A stretch of DNA of 64,000 nucleotides from Anagrus nilaparvatae (GCA_022575985.1 JAKSXM010000237.1:886501-950500), one strand, 5' to 3'. Shown: positions 47,154 to 59,150, counted from the first letter of the stretch. Notes: generated by a model not told the origin, from the sequence alone. Translations and numbers: made by a program.

Positions 47154-47953
47154 GAGTATTTAACCTATCAGCTGTTTACTAACACATACGCAGATTAAGG
47201 AGGAAAACAATGGACGTTTTTAACATAGGTTCTTGTAGAGATCGCTTTTTAATTATGGATTTAAAAAAAATTGTTTGCTGAAATTGAATAAATGTATTAT
47301 AATTTAAGTGATGAATACAATAAGCTTCAAGTATCATATATTTTTTTGTAAGTTTTTGGCAGATAATAGCAAATAACTAAAAATAATTGTTATTTTAGGT
47401 TAGTGAAGTAGCAAAAAACCTTTAGAAATTTAATATTTTTGTCATCTTTAATTTATTATTAATAAAAATAATTATTTATTAACAGGAAAAGTTAATTTGC
47501 TGAGAAATAAAAGTATTTATTAATTTAGGAAATGTAATATTGTCAACAAATCTTAACATTAATTAGTAAACTTGGTCAAATTTAAAAAAAATAATAATTT
47601 TTATCAAATTAACTTTTGCTATTAATAAATAATTATTTTTTTATTGATAATTAGTTAAAGATCACAAAAATATTAAATTTTTAAGTTTTTTTAAAACCTG
47701 ACTAACCTAAAATAACACTTATTTTTGAGTTTTTTATAACTATCCGCCAAAAAATTGCTAAAAAAATAGATGGTACTTGAAGATTATTGTATCTTTTACT
47801 TAAATTATAAAACATTTATTCAATTTCAGCAAACAATTTTTTTTAAATCGATAATTAAAAAAAGATCTACATAAGAACCAATGTTAAAAACGCCCTTTGT
47901 TTTCCTTCCGAATCTGCGTATGTGTTAGTAAACAGCTGATATGTTAAATACTC
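47154..47953. mobile_element. 800-bp foldback inserted at TA in the array
   Basis: The ends GAGTATTTAACCTATCAGCT and the inverse of AGCTGATATGTTAAATACTC lie between TA dinucleotides. The equivalent satellite segment near 40010 (inverted) shows the uninterrupted site. The arms of about 370 bp share CTAACACATACGCAGATT. The terminal word TATCAGCTGTTTACTAACAC is not shared with other elements in the window. No ORF is present. Confidence 0.88.
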
Positions 47954-49433
47954 TATGCTATTATTGCATGAAAACGATTGAAATTACAACTTTTCTATAA
48001 AAAAGGACACTTTTCGAAATAAAACTAAAGTGAGGTATAGTTTCTGTTAAATTAATTACTAATATTTCAATGCAATATAAATTACAACTGTTCTAAAAAA
48101 CAGGCTATTATTCGAAAAAATTGAAAGCGGGGTATATTTTGCTAAATTTAATACATATATTTCAATGCTATCATTGCATAAAAATATTTGAAATTACAAG
48201 ATTTCTATAAAACCGGACAATATTCGAAAACATTTAAGTTGGGTATATTTTGCTAAATTCAATACTAATAATTTAATGCTAATATTGCATAAAAACAATT
48301 GAAATTACAGCATTTCTATAAAATAGGATTGTTTTAGAAAAAAAAATTAAAGTGAAGTATAGTTTCTGCTAAATTCAATACTATTATTTCAATCAGTAAA
48401 CCCAATAACTCAATAAATCGGACTCTAAGTCTTTTTTTTGCTATTTCTTTTTAATGAATACATTAAATAAAAAACAAAAAAAAAGCGGCTTTAGAAATGC
48501 GTTTAATAAAAACAAAGCATTTTGGTTTTTATATTTTAATACAAAACATTTTAAGATATGAAGTGATGAAAAAGACCAATTTTTGAGTTTTTAAATTTTG
48601 TACTTCTTAGCTTTAAACAGTTGTAACTCTGTGCCGTGAGCTAAAATTAAAAAAAAAGCGTCAACTCTATAGCATTTTTTCCAAGGAGTAATTTGCACCG
48701 AAGTTCTTTTGTTTTATATATGAAAAGACTCAAAAATTTGAATATGAAATAATATAGACATCTGCAGTCCTAAGAATAATAGAAAAAAACAAAAATTTTA
48801 AGAATTTAACTATATAGTAAAATTCATATTGTCGGCTTACAATATGAAAAAACTACGAAAATTTCAATCTATATTGTCGGCTATTTGATATATCAAAAAA
48901 CTCAAAAAAGTTCACTATGAAATAAGATAGTTATCGGCAGTCTTTAGAATGAAAAAAATTAAAATTTTTTTAATTTAGCTGCATAGTAAAAATCATATTA
49001 GCTGTTACAATATGAAAAAACTACAAAAATTTCAATCTATATTTCTGGTTATTTTATATACGAAAAATTAAAAAAAATTCACGATGTAATAATATAGATA
49101 TTATCGGCAGTCCTAAGAATAAAAAAAAAAACTAGAAATATTTAAATGTATAGTAAAATTCATATTGGCAGTTTACAATATGAAAAAACTAAAAAATTTA
49201 CCATCTATATTGTCGGCTATTTATATATGAAAAAACTCAAAAAATTTCATTATGAAATAAGATAGATATCGGCAGTACAAAGAATAAAAAAAACAGAAAT
49301 TTAAAAAATTTAATTGTATAGTAAAGTTCATATTGGCTGTTTACAATATGAAAATACTACAAAAATTTACTTGCATGGAAAAAAATGAGGTATTACATCC
49401 AAATTAAAAAAAAAAAAATACCTGGAGATGAAT

Positions 49434-51104
49434 AAAAGTTGCATCTGATGTGTGTCTTCTAACAACTATGCCTTTTTGTTGATATTTTAATATTGAAAAA
49501 ATTTATTGTTAAAAACTATTTAAAAAATTTTTTATTTGCTAGGTATACTTTACAAAACAAACAAATATTTTATCTCTAAAATATAGTAAAATAGCCTGAG
49601 AAGTAAATATACATTGATTCATGTGAAAAAATTTCATTATCGAAAAATAATGAAATTTAATTAAATAAAATATTTTTAACCATAAAATGTATTATTTATT
49701 TTCTATTTTAAGCCTTGTAAAATATGACCCTTTTCTTTTTGTCTTAAAAGTTTTTATTTGAATTATTGTTTAAATTTCAATATACTTAAATTATTACATC
49801 TCTTGTACCGGTATAAAAAGTTTATAACGAAGGAAAATTCTTGGAATCTCCAATATTAATAACCAAAGGTTCTAATGATGGCTTACAAGAAGTAAAACTA
49901 GTCCACATTTTTTATCTACTCCATTTAAAAATTTTTGCCAGCAAATAATAATGATATAAAAACATTTGTTATCTCCCGATATAGAGAAAATGAAATCTCT
50001 AATATTTTAATAACCAAATGAGATAAAAGCTTGAAATGTTCTCAAAAGATTATAATGATGACTTGCAAGAAGTAAATCTAGTCCTCATATTTTATCTGAT
50101 TCAGTTTATAATTTCAACAGAAAAAAGTTTTGTTTTAAAAGAATTTCTTACCTACCGATATAGAGAAAGCGAAGAAAATGAAATCTCTAATATTTTAATA
50201 ACCAAATGAGATAAAAGCTTGAGATTTTCTCAAAAGATTCTAATGATGACTTGAAAGAAGTAAATCTAGTCCTAATATTTTGTCTGCTCCAATTTATAAA
50301 TTCACAAGAAAAAAATTCTATTTTAAAAACATTCTTACCTAACGATACAGAGAAAGTAAAAAAAATGAAATGTAATAATTATAATATAATAATTATAATA
50401 ACTTAATGAGATAATAGCTTGAAAATTTTAGAAGTATTTAACTGTAGCGGGTAGAAAAACAAGGACAACTTTTTCTTCTTCATAGCCATTATAATAATCA
50501 TTTGAGAAAATTGAAAGCTTTTTTTTTTATTTGGTTCTTAAAATATAATACAGTATTTATTTTCTTCAGTCTTATAATATCAGTAGTGTTTCTGAAACAA
50601 AATTTTTTTCTACTAAAGTAATAAACTGTAGAAAATAAAAACTAAGGACTATAGTTTAAGTTCTAGTAACTCATCCTCGATCTCATCATTAGAATCTTTT
50701 GTAAAAATTTCAAGCTTTTATCTCATTTGGTTATTAAAATATTTGAGATTTAATTTTCTTCGCTTTCTCTATATCGGTAGATAAAAATATTTTTATATCA
50801 TTATTTTCTGGCAAAAATTTTAAAATGGAGTAGATAGAAAAGGAGGATTATCTTTTGTGAAAGTTTCAAACTTATATGTCTAATTTGGTTATTAATGTTA
50901 TATACACTTTATATGTTTAAAAACATTTTTTTAAATTAAAATTCAATATTTTTTTACTTTTGTCATTTTTCTTAAAATATTTAATTGTCTTGGTAAAGTG
51001 TAGCAAATAAAACAAATTTTTAAATACATTTTAAAAAATAAATATTTCCAAATTTTGAAAATCATAGAATACACACATCAGATACATAATCAGATACAAC
51101 TTTT
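49434..51104. mobile_element. Foldback FB6 with internal direct repeats
   Basis: The ends AAAAGTTGCATCTGATGTGT and the inverse ACACATCAGATAC...CAACTTTT are imperfect. The left arm contains three to four direct copies (about 130-180 bp apart, from 49.85 to 50.45 kb) of AACCAAATGAGATAAAAGCT with AAGATTCTAATGATGACTTG. The right arm has the inverted version (50680-50830). No ORF is present. Confidence 0.72.
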
Positions 51105-51483
51105 AGTCACTTCACTATATATATTTAAACAATATATTTTTATATAACTTTTTTTTTAATTACGAAATATCAAAATATTAATAAATTTAATTTACACTAA
51201 ATAATCCATTGTAAAAAAAATTAAATCAAATATTTTTTTATTTTTATGAATCATATAAACAATAAGCACTGGGGTTTCATTAGGTTAGTTTTCTATCTTA
51301 ATATAATACACCGTGACGGCCCGTGACTGGACGAATGAATTTCCATTTCGGAGTTTAGTTTAATTAAATTAAAATACGATAATAAAAAGGAAAAAAGGCA
51401 TATAATTTTATTTTGTATAATAAAGAAAAAGGAAAACATATTTATTATATAACTATATAATAATAACTAAAAAGAAACAATTT

Positions 51484-52418
51484 TCTCTATATATTATAAA
51501 GTTATAACCGCCGCCGCCGCTGCCGCCGCTGTCACATGAGCCCTTTGTGCCAATGGACCTTTTGTGCCAAAATGGACCTTTTGTGACAAAATGGACCTTT
51601 TGGGCCAAATTGGACCTTTTGTGCCAAAATGGACTTTTTGGGCCAAATTGGACCTTTTGTGCCAAAATTAACCTTTTGTGCCAAAATGAGCCTTTTGTGC
51701 CAAAATGGACCTTTTGTGCCCAAATGAGCATTTTGGGCCAAAATGGTCCTTCTGGGCCAAAGTGAACCTATTGGGCCAAAGTGGTCCTTTTGGGCCAATG
51801 TGGTCCTTTTGAGCCAATGCGGTTTTTTCTATATTTAACCAATTATTATAAAGTTGTTTTTTTTATGTTTTTATATAATCTATATTTTTTATACTTTTTT
51901 TAAGTTTAAAATATAAGTAAAAATAGAAAAATCAAATTTTTCATTTTTTTAAAAATATTTTGACTAAATTGCAAATGTTGACTAACACATCTTTATACTA
52001 CATACAACCATCTAAAATTATACTAATACATTTTTTTTAGGTTTATTTATCATTTATGTGCATATTTTAATACAGAGTTGTACTTAAAATTTTTTTTTTT
52101 ATTTTGAAACTATAAATATTTTACCTTTTTATGGTAAAGAACAGATTTTTTTTTCATTCAGCAGCTAAAAAAATTTAAAAAAAAAAATTTTTTTTGGATC
52201 TCGATAGCCTATTATTTAGTATACACAAAAACAGTCATTTTCCATCCAGCAGAATTTTATTTCATAAGAAATCGCGTTGAAGCTGATTTTTTGCCACTTT
52301 TTTTTTTTTACTACACTGTGGTACGCCTTGCAAGTGATTATAAAAATATACTATTGCAATACTTCAATCACTCTGCGGGGGTTGGCGCGCGTAGCGCGCA
52401 GAGGGCGTAGCCCCCTAG
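51484..52418 (+). mobile_element. Helentron/HINE-like non-autonomous element, copy B
   Basis: Order on the plus strand: CTCTATATATTATAAAGTTA (51485), a GCC-rich spacer (51507-51532), a 19-bp minisatellite (51541-51825), an AT-rich body, then the double hairpins GCGCGC-GTA-GCGCGC (52385-52399) and AGGGC-GTA-GCCCCCT (52402-52416), ending in CTAG at 52415-52418. Copy A at 7.05-7.69 kb has the same parts inverted. There is no coding capacity. The upstream CGGGCGAGAGCAGACG motif of copy A is not found here, so the 5' end may be truncated. Confidence 0.65.
51541..51825 (+). repeat. 19-bp minisatellite of Helentron-like copy B
   Basis: About 15 units of CCTTTTGTGCCAAAATGGA with GGGCCAAA variants towards the right. 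The core TGGCNCAAAAG on the minus strand is shared with copy A. Long ORFs on both strands (FGTKGPFWHKRS-type) are products of the repeat. Confidence 0.92.
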
Positions 52419-52567
52419 TATTAAATAAAATCGAACTATCGAACGTCAAAAAATTCGATAAAAAAATCGAACTATAAAAAATTCAATTTCGACTTTCGAT
52501 GTATATTATAATATTAGAGAAAGATAGAGGAAAATCGGCGTATACGTCCCGGGGCGACCGCCCCTGT

Positions 52568-53489
52568 AGATATTTTTATGCAATGATAGCATTAAAATAG
52601 TACCTCAGTGGGGGGAAAGTGAGAGAGAGATTTTCGGACCTCTTTCTTTCTCTGACGAGTTTTGTATAAGAAATTCCAAAATGTTTTTGTTTATATTTAT
52701 GTAAATAAACATCTAGGATCTCTGAAATTTTTTCTATGAGTTTTTATAATAATAAATTATATTTTAACCAAATATTATCAAAATCTGTTCTGTAAATTTT
52801 TTACAAAACGTACTCATTAAATTACATGCATATTTCACGTAAGAGATTTTAGAGGCTTTCAAAAAAAAAATTACAAAACAGATTTTGATAATATTTGCTT
52901 AAAATATAATTTATTATTATAAAAACTCATAGAAAAAATTTCAGAGCACCTAGATGTTTATTTACATAAATATAAACAAAAACATTTTGGAATTTCTTAT
53001 ACAAAACTCGTGAGAGAAAGAAAGAGGTCCGAAAATCTCTCTCTCACTTTCCCCCCACTGAGGTACTACCTTAAAATTTTTTTATTGACTTTAGCAGAGA
53101 CTATACGCCATTGTAAATTTTCGATAAGTGTCCTGTATTATATAAAAGTTGTATTTTAAAATGTTTTTTTGCAACGATAGCATAGAAATATTTTAATTGA
53201 CTTTAGAAGAAACTATATGCTATTCTAAATTTTTTTCGATTACTTTCCTGTTTTATATAAAAGTTGCAACTTAAAATATTTTTGTGTAATGATTGCATTG
53301 AAATATTTTTATTGACTTTAGCAGATACTATACACCATTCTAAATTTTTTTCGATTAGTCGTCCTGTTTCATATAAAAGTTGGAATTTCAAATATTTTTG
53401 TGCAGTGATTGCATTGAAATATTTTTATTGACTTTAGCAGAAAGTATACGCCATTCTAAATTTTTTTCGATTAGTTTCCTGTTTTATAT
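52568..53489 (-). repeat. Satellite units, minus orientation, around MITE copy 2
   Basis: The 120-bp units resume at ATATTTTTATGCAATGATAG (52568). They are interrupted by the MITE and continue at 53080-53489. The block ends exactly where foldback FB5 copy B begins. Confidence 0.82.
52599..53067. mobile_element. TA-flanked hairpin MITE, copy 2 (~469 bp)
   Basis: Ends AGTACCTCAGTGGGGGGAAA and the inverse. The arms closely match copy 1 at 40359-40847 (GAGAGAGATTTTCGGACCTC). It is also inserted in a 120-bp satellite block in minus orientation, so the family has hit the same array twice. Confidence 0.88.
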
Positions 53490-55114
53490 GGGTAGATTTA
53501 AATGAAGTGAGGACAATTTGTATGGTTGGGTCTTCAAAACTGCCCCAAAGTGTTTTTTTCTGAAAGTACTGCCAAAATTAAGTAACCAGCCTAATTTTTA
53601 GCCTTCCAGAGCGAAATCTCGATTTTTTTGCAGCCATTTTAGTATTTTTGACTGTCGTAAAAAATGTAAGAAAAATGAGTCATAATTTTTTTTATTATTG
53701 CTGTAAAAAACTCACATTAGCATTAAAAATTTTTTCTTTATAGGTCCCGATAGGAAATTTCCCTGGCTATTTGATTCCGGGGTAAAAAATTTTTTTCATT
53801 AGCGCATGCGCGAGGAATCGCTAAGATAGGCTGTTTTTTTTCAAAAGTCGATTTCTCAAATGCCTATTAATGAAAAATCTTGAGACCAGGCTTAAAATTT
53901 TCCTTAAACCTTATATTTTTTGGCGAAAAAAAAATTTCGATGGGACACTGCTTTTTGGGAGCTCTAGATAAAAAAATAGCAGCTTTCAAAACTTCATTTT
54001 TTACAAATTTCAAATTTCCCGCCAAGTCACGTGACTAATCAAAAATCTGACCAAAAATTTGAATTCCGCGGAAAATTTTACAGAAAAATATATCTTTTCA
54101 TGTTTTTAAGAGCGTTTATGCTAAAGCAGCAAAATTTTTAAATTAAAAGATTAAAATATCTCATTTTTCTAAAGACTTTTTTTATTTTTTAAATTATACC
54201 AAATTATACCAAATTATTCAAAATTAATCAGAAAATACTTTATTATTTCACTGTTTTAACACCAAAGCTCTTAAAAACATTAAAAGATATATCCTTATGT
54301 ATAATTTCCCACGGAATCAAAATTTTGGTCAGATTTTTGATTGGTCACGTGACTTGGCGGGAAATTCGAAATTTGTAAAAAATGAGGTTTTAAAAGCTGC
54401 TATTTTTTTATCTAAACTCCCAAAAAGCAGTGCCCCATCGAAATTTTTTTTTCGCCAAAAAATATAAGGTTTAAGGAAAATTTTAAGCCTGGTTACAAGA
54501 TTTTTCACTAATAGGCATTTGAGAAATCGACTTTAGAAAAAAAAACAGCCTATCTTAGCGATTTCTCGCGCATGCGCTAATCAAAAAAAATTTTTGACCC
54601 CGGAATCGAATAGCCAGGGAAATTTCCTATCCGGACCTAAAAGGAAAAAATTTTCATGCTAATGTGAGTTTTTTACAGCAATAATAAAAAAAATTATGAC
54701 TCATTTTTCTTACATTTTTTACGATAGTCAGAAACACTAAAATGGCTGCCAAAAATCGAGATTTCGCTCTGGGACAGCCTATCTTAGCAATTCCTCGCGC
54801 ATGCGCTACTCAAAAAAAATTTTTGACCCTGGAAGAGGATAGCCAGGAAAATTTACTATCCGAACCTAAAAAAAAAATTTTTATGCTAATGTGAGTTTTT
54901 TACAGCAATAATAAAAAAAATTATTACTCATTTTTCTTACTTTTTTTACAAAAGTCCAAAACAAAAAAATGGCTGCCAAAAATCGAGATTTCACTCTAGG
55001 AGGCTAAAAATAGTGCTGGTGACTTATTTTTGGTAGTACTTTCAGAAAAAAATACTTTGGGGCAATTTTGAAGACACGACTATACAAGTCGTATACGCTT
55101 TATTTAAATCTACC
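53490..55114. mobile_element. GCATGCGC foldback family FB5, copy B
   Basis: The ends GGGTAGATTTAAATGAAG and the inverse CTTTATTTAAATCTACC define an element of about 1.63 kb. The arms share GGAAATTTCCCTGGCTAT, GCGCATGCGCGAGGAATCGC and AAATGGCTGCCAAAAATCGA. About 54750-55000 contains an extra tandem copy of the inner right-arm block. No ORF is present. Confidence 0.88.
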
Positions 55115-57060
55115 AATGTTAAGACAGTGAAACTTGAAAGAATTCCTCGATTAATATCGATTAATTTAGCACAATTTAAAAAAAAAAATATATAGTTCAA
55201 TCCAGCTTAATGGTGCCCGTCATGCAAAATGACCTTTACCGATTGCCCTTAAATTTAGCATATATTTTTATACATATGAAACATGAGCCCTCCCAATGGT
55301 TTAGCCTTCTAGGTGCAAAAGTTCCTAATAATTTTTTAGCAATTAATTTATAAAACCAAAAGGATGCAAAAAAAAATATTTTCAATAGATACCTCTATGG
55401 AAAATTTCCCAATATATACGATTTTTCAGTTGGTATAAGCCTAAAATGCTTCAAGATGCCAGAAAATTAAGATTTCGACAACTGATGCAGTAATTTGAAT
55501 TTCTAAAAAATACAAATTTTTTAAAGTCCGTAGTCAAAATCTTCATTTTCTGATGTCCTTTTTTTTTTTTTTTTAATTTTGCTAAATTAATCGATAATAA
55601 TCGGGGAATTCTTTCAAATTTCGCTGTGTTAAGCTTGTAAAAACATGAATATATGTATTCTGAAGTAAAATTTCCCGCGGAATCCAAATTTTTGGTCAGA
55701 TTTTCGATTATTCACGTGACTTGGCAAGAAATTTGAAATTATTAAAAAATGAAAACTTTGGAATTATTTTTTGTTCCAGTTTTTTGAAGAACCGAAAAAA
55801 CAAAACAAAAATTTTACCATAAAAAATATACATATATACGAAAGTTTTGGGTATTTCAAGATGAAAATTGGTTTGTCTGCTGGGGACACATTAATGCTAG
55901 AATTTGGAATGTGTTTAATCAATTTCTCGCACATGCGCAGATCGAAAAATAATTCGAACTATGGAATCGAATATTCATCAAAATTTCCTGTATGGGCCTA
56001 AGAGAAAAGTTTTTTTTTCAATAAAATAAGAGTCTAAGAGAAGTTTTAGTAATTTTTGCGCTTTAAAAATTAAAAGCATAAAAAAAACTATTACGGCTGT
56101 AAAATATGAAGGAGAAGACCTAGGAGGCTAAAAATTGAGGAGGTAACTTTCAGGGAAAAATATTTTAAGGGGAGAAGGCTACGAAAATGGAATCCAAAAT
56201 TAAAAAATTTTTTTTTATTTAAAAAGTTAGTATAACATCTCAAAAGTATGTAAAAAAATTTTTAGGTATTTATCTTAACTACTTTGGATGCTATAGCCAC
56301 CTTACCGAGAGTAGTCGCGGTTCGATTATTTCACTATTTTCGTTCGAAACCAATTTCTTGAGTGAAATTACTATCAGTAAAAAAACTTTTTCAATAGGTA
56401 ATACTTTCAAAATCAGCAGAACAGTTAGCTATTGTGAAGGTTTATTGTATGATACCGGTATCGTTGAAAAATCGGTAACAAACTTTTTCTTCAAATTTTT
56501 ACTCTTCAAAACTTTAAACTAATTTTTCTCGAAACTACTTCTTTCGAATTGGCGTGACAAATTACTCAAAAACGGCTAATCCGATCTGCCTGAAATTTTT
56601 TTTGGAACATTATATACCTATTTCGCTCTAGATGAACCTACGTGTTGTAAACTATCTTAAGTTTAAAGCACCTTTTGGCCTATTTTAAAGTCCAGAAAAA
56701 TGGTCAATTTTTCAAAAAACGTTTCCATTTTCAAAAAATCATTTATTATTTTTTTTTATAAGGTTCATCTAGAAAATATATGTGTTTTAACAACATATTG
56801 GATGCTCCAGATGTCACGCCAATTTTAAAACACGCCAACTTTCAACAGCTGTAACTCCGCCATATTGGAAAATTTTTTTCCCAAAATTTAGAATTTTCAA
56901 ATTTAATATTTAAAAAATATTCTCCTAAAATTTTATTCATTTATTTCAACTCCTTCATAAAAAAAATCCTATCTGAAAAAATATAGCATTTCATAGCCTT
57001 CCCCCCTTAAGACCGATTTCAAGATCTATGAATTAGGTTTACATACACATGAGGAATATT
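55115..57060. repeat. FB5-related partial and diverged copy, otherwise unassigned
   Basis: About 55440-56200 holds FB5 words (CCCGCGGAATCCAAATTTTT, CGCACATGCGCAGATCG). About 56080-57060 matches 35600-35900 inverted (AGACCTAGGAGGCTAAA; GTTTACATACACATGAGGAA). The middle (56280-56980) has no recognised partner. A 76-codon ORF at 55771 shows no domain. Confidence 0.6.
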
Positions 57061-57589
57061 AACCCAAATATGGACGGCAAACCCAAATAAAGATTCAAAG
57101 AGGTCCAGGTAATGTTTGGAAAGGTATTATTAATTAAAAATGTGAATAACCCAAAAAAGGGTACATATTTTTCCAATATGGTGGACCCAGAAATTCTAAA
57201 AATACTTGAAAATCAATTTCCTTCATACGAATTGGGTTTTCAGGCACGAGGAAAGCGAATTTTAGATGCATATTTTCATATATGCTTAATAAAAATGAAT
57301 TTGAGATACTTTTTTTTTTAATACTTTGATCTTACACATTTTTTAGTTTTCCAATATTGTGGAACCGAAAAATCTGAAAATCCCCAAAACCCCATTTCCT
57401 GCACAATTTTTATGAAAAATCGAATCTTAAATTCGTTATTATTAAAAACCCAAATAAAAACCCAAATCTAATGCAAAAAATTGATTTAGTGGTTATGTAG
57501 ATTAGGCCATACAATATTTTTTTTGACAGTGGCCAGAAACCACTCATTTTTTGGCTTCTGCACGACCAAAAAAAATGTATTTTCTCGCC
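57061..57589. other. Unassigned stretch
   Basis: Holds a 69-codon ORF (57112-57321) with mixed composition (MVDPEILKILENQFPSYEL) but no recognisable domain or splice context. It is left unannotated as a gene. Confidence 0.4.
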
Positions 57590-57790
57590 ACTAAAGATAG
57601 AAAATTTTATACTACCCTTGTTCATTGACCTGAATTATTACAAGTCCCAAAACTAAAATTTTAATAATGTTCAGGGAAAAAATGACCCAAATTGCAGTTT
57701 ATTAACCTGGGCTTCACTTTGGATGGTAATTTGATTTGGGCCATTCTTTACTTTTATGGACCCTGACTCATAATATTCTATTTCGTACAT
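57590..57790. repeat. Diverged member of the GTACAGTAGCC repeat family
   Basis: Shares TTACCTTGTCCAT-like, GCAGTTTA and CCTGGGCTTCACTTTGGATG text with 32290-32410, then GGGCCATTCTTTACTTTT as at 29190. It is longer and more diverged than the other two members. Confidence 0.55.
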
Positions 57791-58768
57791 GTACGATTTT
57801 TTTTATTATAATTTTACAAAAATAACTTAATATTACGACTAAAAATAAATCATACAGCTTTTATTCTAATTTTACGATTTTATGATACTTCCCAGAAACG
57901 GTTTTTCAGAAATTTGAAATCAAACAATACAAGAAAAGGTTAGATCTCTAATGTGCGGTGCAAGAATGTCTGAAATAATAAGGGATTCAGCATTAATTGC
58001 GTTTATCTGTGCTTAAAATCAAACTTCACAAAAGTCAATAAAAATAGAAATACTGTGAGTTGAAACGTTTTAGCTGTATTTCATATATTAAAAATTTAAA
58101 GAAAAATAGGTCCATAATTTTAACCTACTGCCATAAGAATTTCACTAATAAGGTATAAATCTGGTTATTTTTTAACACTGACGACTGTAAGAATGACTAG
58201 TGTTTTTTTTTTACATTAATAGAAAACCGACTTTATATCTTTATTATCATATGTTTTTTCATGTTCTTCGATTCATTTCTTTAATTTTATACGAGTATGA
58301 TTAACATATGTATAATTGCATTCATTGTATTTTATTTAATATAAAATACATTGGTTTTATCAAATTTTCCAAGTTTGTCTTTTCCCAAAATGATTATTGT
58401 GTAGAGTTTGTGGGTTTTTTATAATAGATATATTCATATTGCTTAGAACGCATACTACTATTATTTTGTTTAAATATTTCAAATAAGGCAAGACTAATCT
58501 GATTTTTGAGGTACTGACTGTAATGTTTTTATTAGTGGTTAGTGAATTATTTTCAAATTTAAAGTTTTGTTTCATGGAGTGAATTCATTTTTTTACATAT
58601 TTGTTTATAAATTTTGATAATTTTTAACTATGAATTAATTATTAAAATTAATAAAATAATTATTATTTTTGTTGTTGCGATTTTTATGACCCTATTATGA
58701 AATTTCTTGTCAAATAAAAGTAGACAATTATCAACTTTATTTTAAATTTATGCAATTTTTTTTTTCAG
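57791..58768. other. AT-rich stretch, nothing recognised
   Basis: No gene, repeat partner or hairpin was seen. Confidence 0.5.
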
Positions 58769-59150
58769 GGTGATGGGAGTTAAGGTTAAGACATGGGCCA
58801 GAGTGAGTTTCTTTCTTGCACCAATTTGTAGCAAAAAAAGTATTTTTATTTCTAAAAATTGTTATATTAAAGAAGTTAATACTATTTAATATCGTTATTG
58901 CATAGTTTTGATTACTTTTCTGTCCCGTTTTTTTTCTTTTCCTAGATGAAAATTATTTTTTTAGTTGTAGTTGTTATAAAATAAAAATATTTCTAAAAAG
59001 TACTGTATTTTTCTTTTAAAGTCTTGTAGTATAATATAAATTTTTACTACTAATCTATGAATTTAGGTAGATAGAAGAAGCAATTGCAGCAATAAAGGCA
59101 AAAAAATGCCAGCAAGCGACTGTATGCGATTTACCTTAAAGCAAAGCTTC
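58769..59150 (+). pseudogene. Two possible short exons with a faint HTH-like reading
   Basis: A pyrimidine tract plus AG (TTTTTTTTTTCAG) ends at 58768. It is followed by about 36 bp (GTGATGGGAGTTAAGGTTAA...) and a GTGAGT donor near 58803. About 270 bp on, after AATTTAG, the frame IEEAIAAIKAKK appears. In the order (V-K-T-W-x-R) + (IEEAIAAIKAKK) this loosely resembles the start of pipsqueak/CENP-B type helix-turn-helix domains. The frame then breaks. It could be a decayed transposase or a chance arrangement; evidence is thin. Confidence 0.2.

Larger units (their letters stand above)
44040..49430 (+). repeat. Satellite-like array, copy 3, itself a large imperfect palindrome
   Basis: An inverted copy of the core (44090-44380, GAGTTACAACTGTTTAAAGC) faces a direct copy at 48410-48720. 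Between them lie GCCGACATC units (44376-45197), 120-bp units (45500-46790), a short segment with GGACAATCAATATGAGTTTA (46795-46990, matching 41.22-41.29 kb inverted) and more 120-bp units. After the direct core come the 170-bp units (48720-49410). The array stops at 49430 inside CCTGGAGAT, where another foldback begins. No TIR tip is retained. Confidence 0.85.

Noticed and set aside
51453..51798. ORFs of 72-92 codons on both strands (FWHKRSILAQK-type repeats)
   Set aside because: Products of the 19-bp minisatellite in the Helentron-like copy B.
55771..56001. 76-codon ORF
   Set aside because: Lies in an FB5-related repeat; contains the repeat's GCACATGCGC word and no domain.
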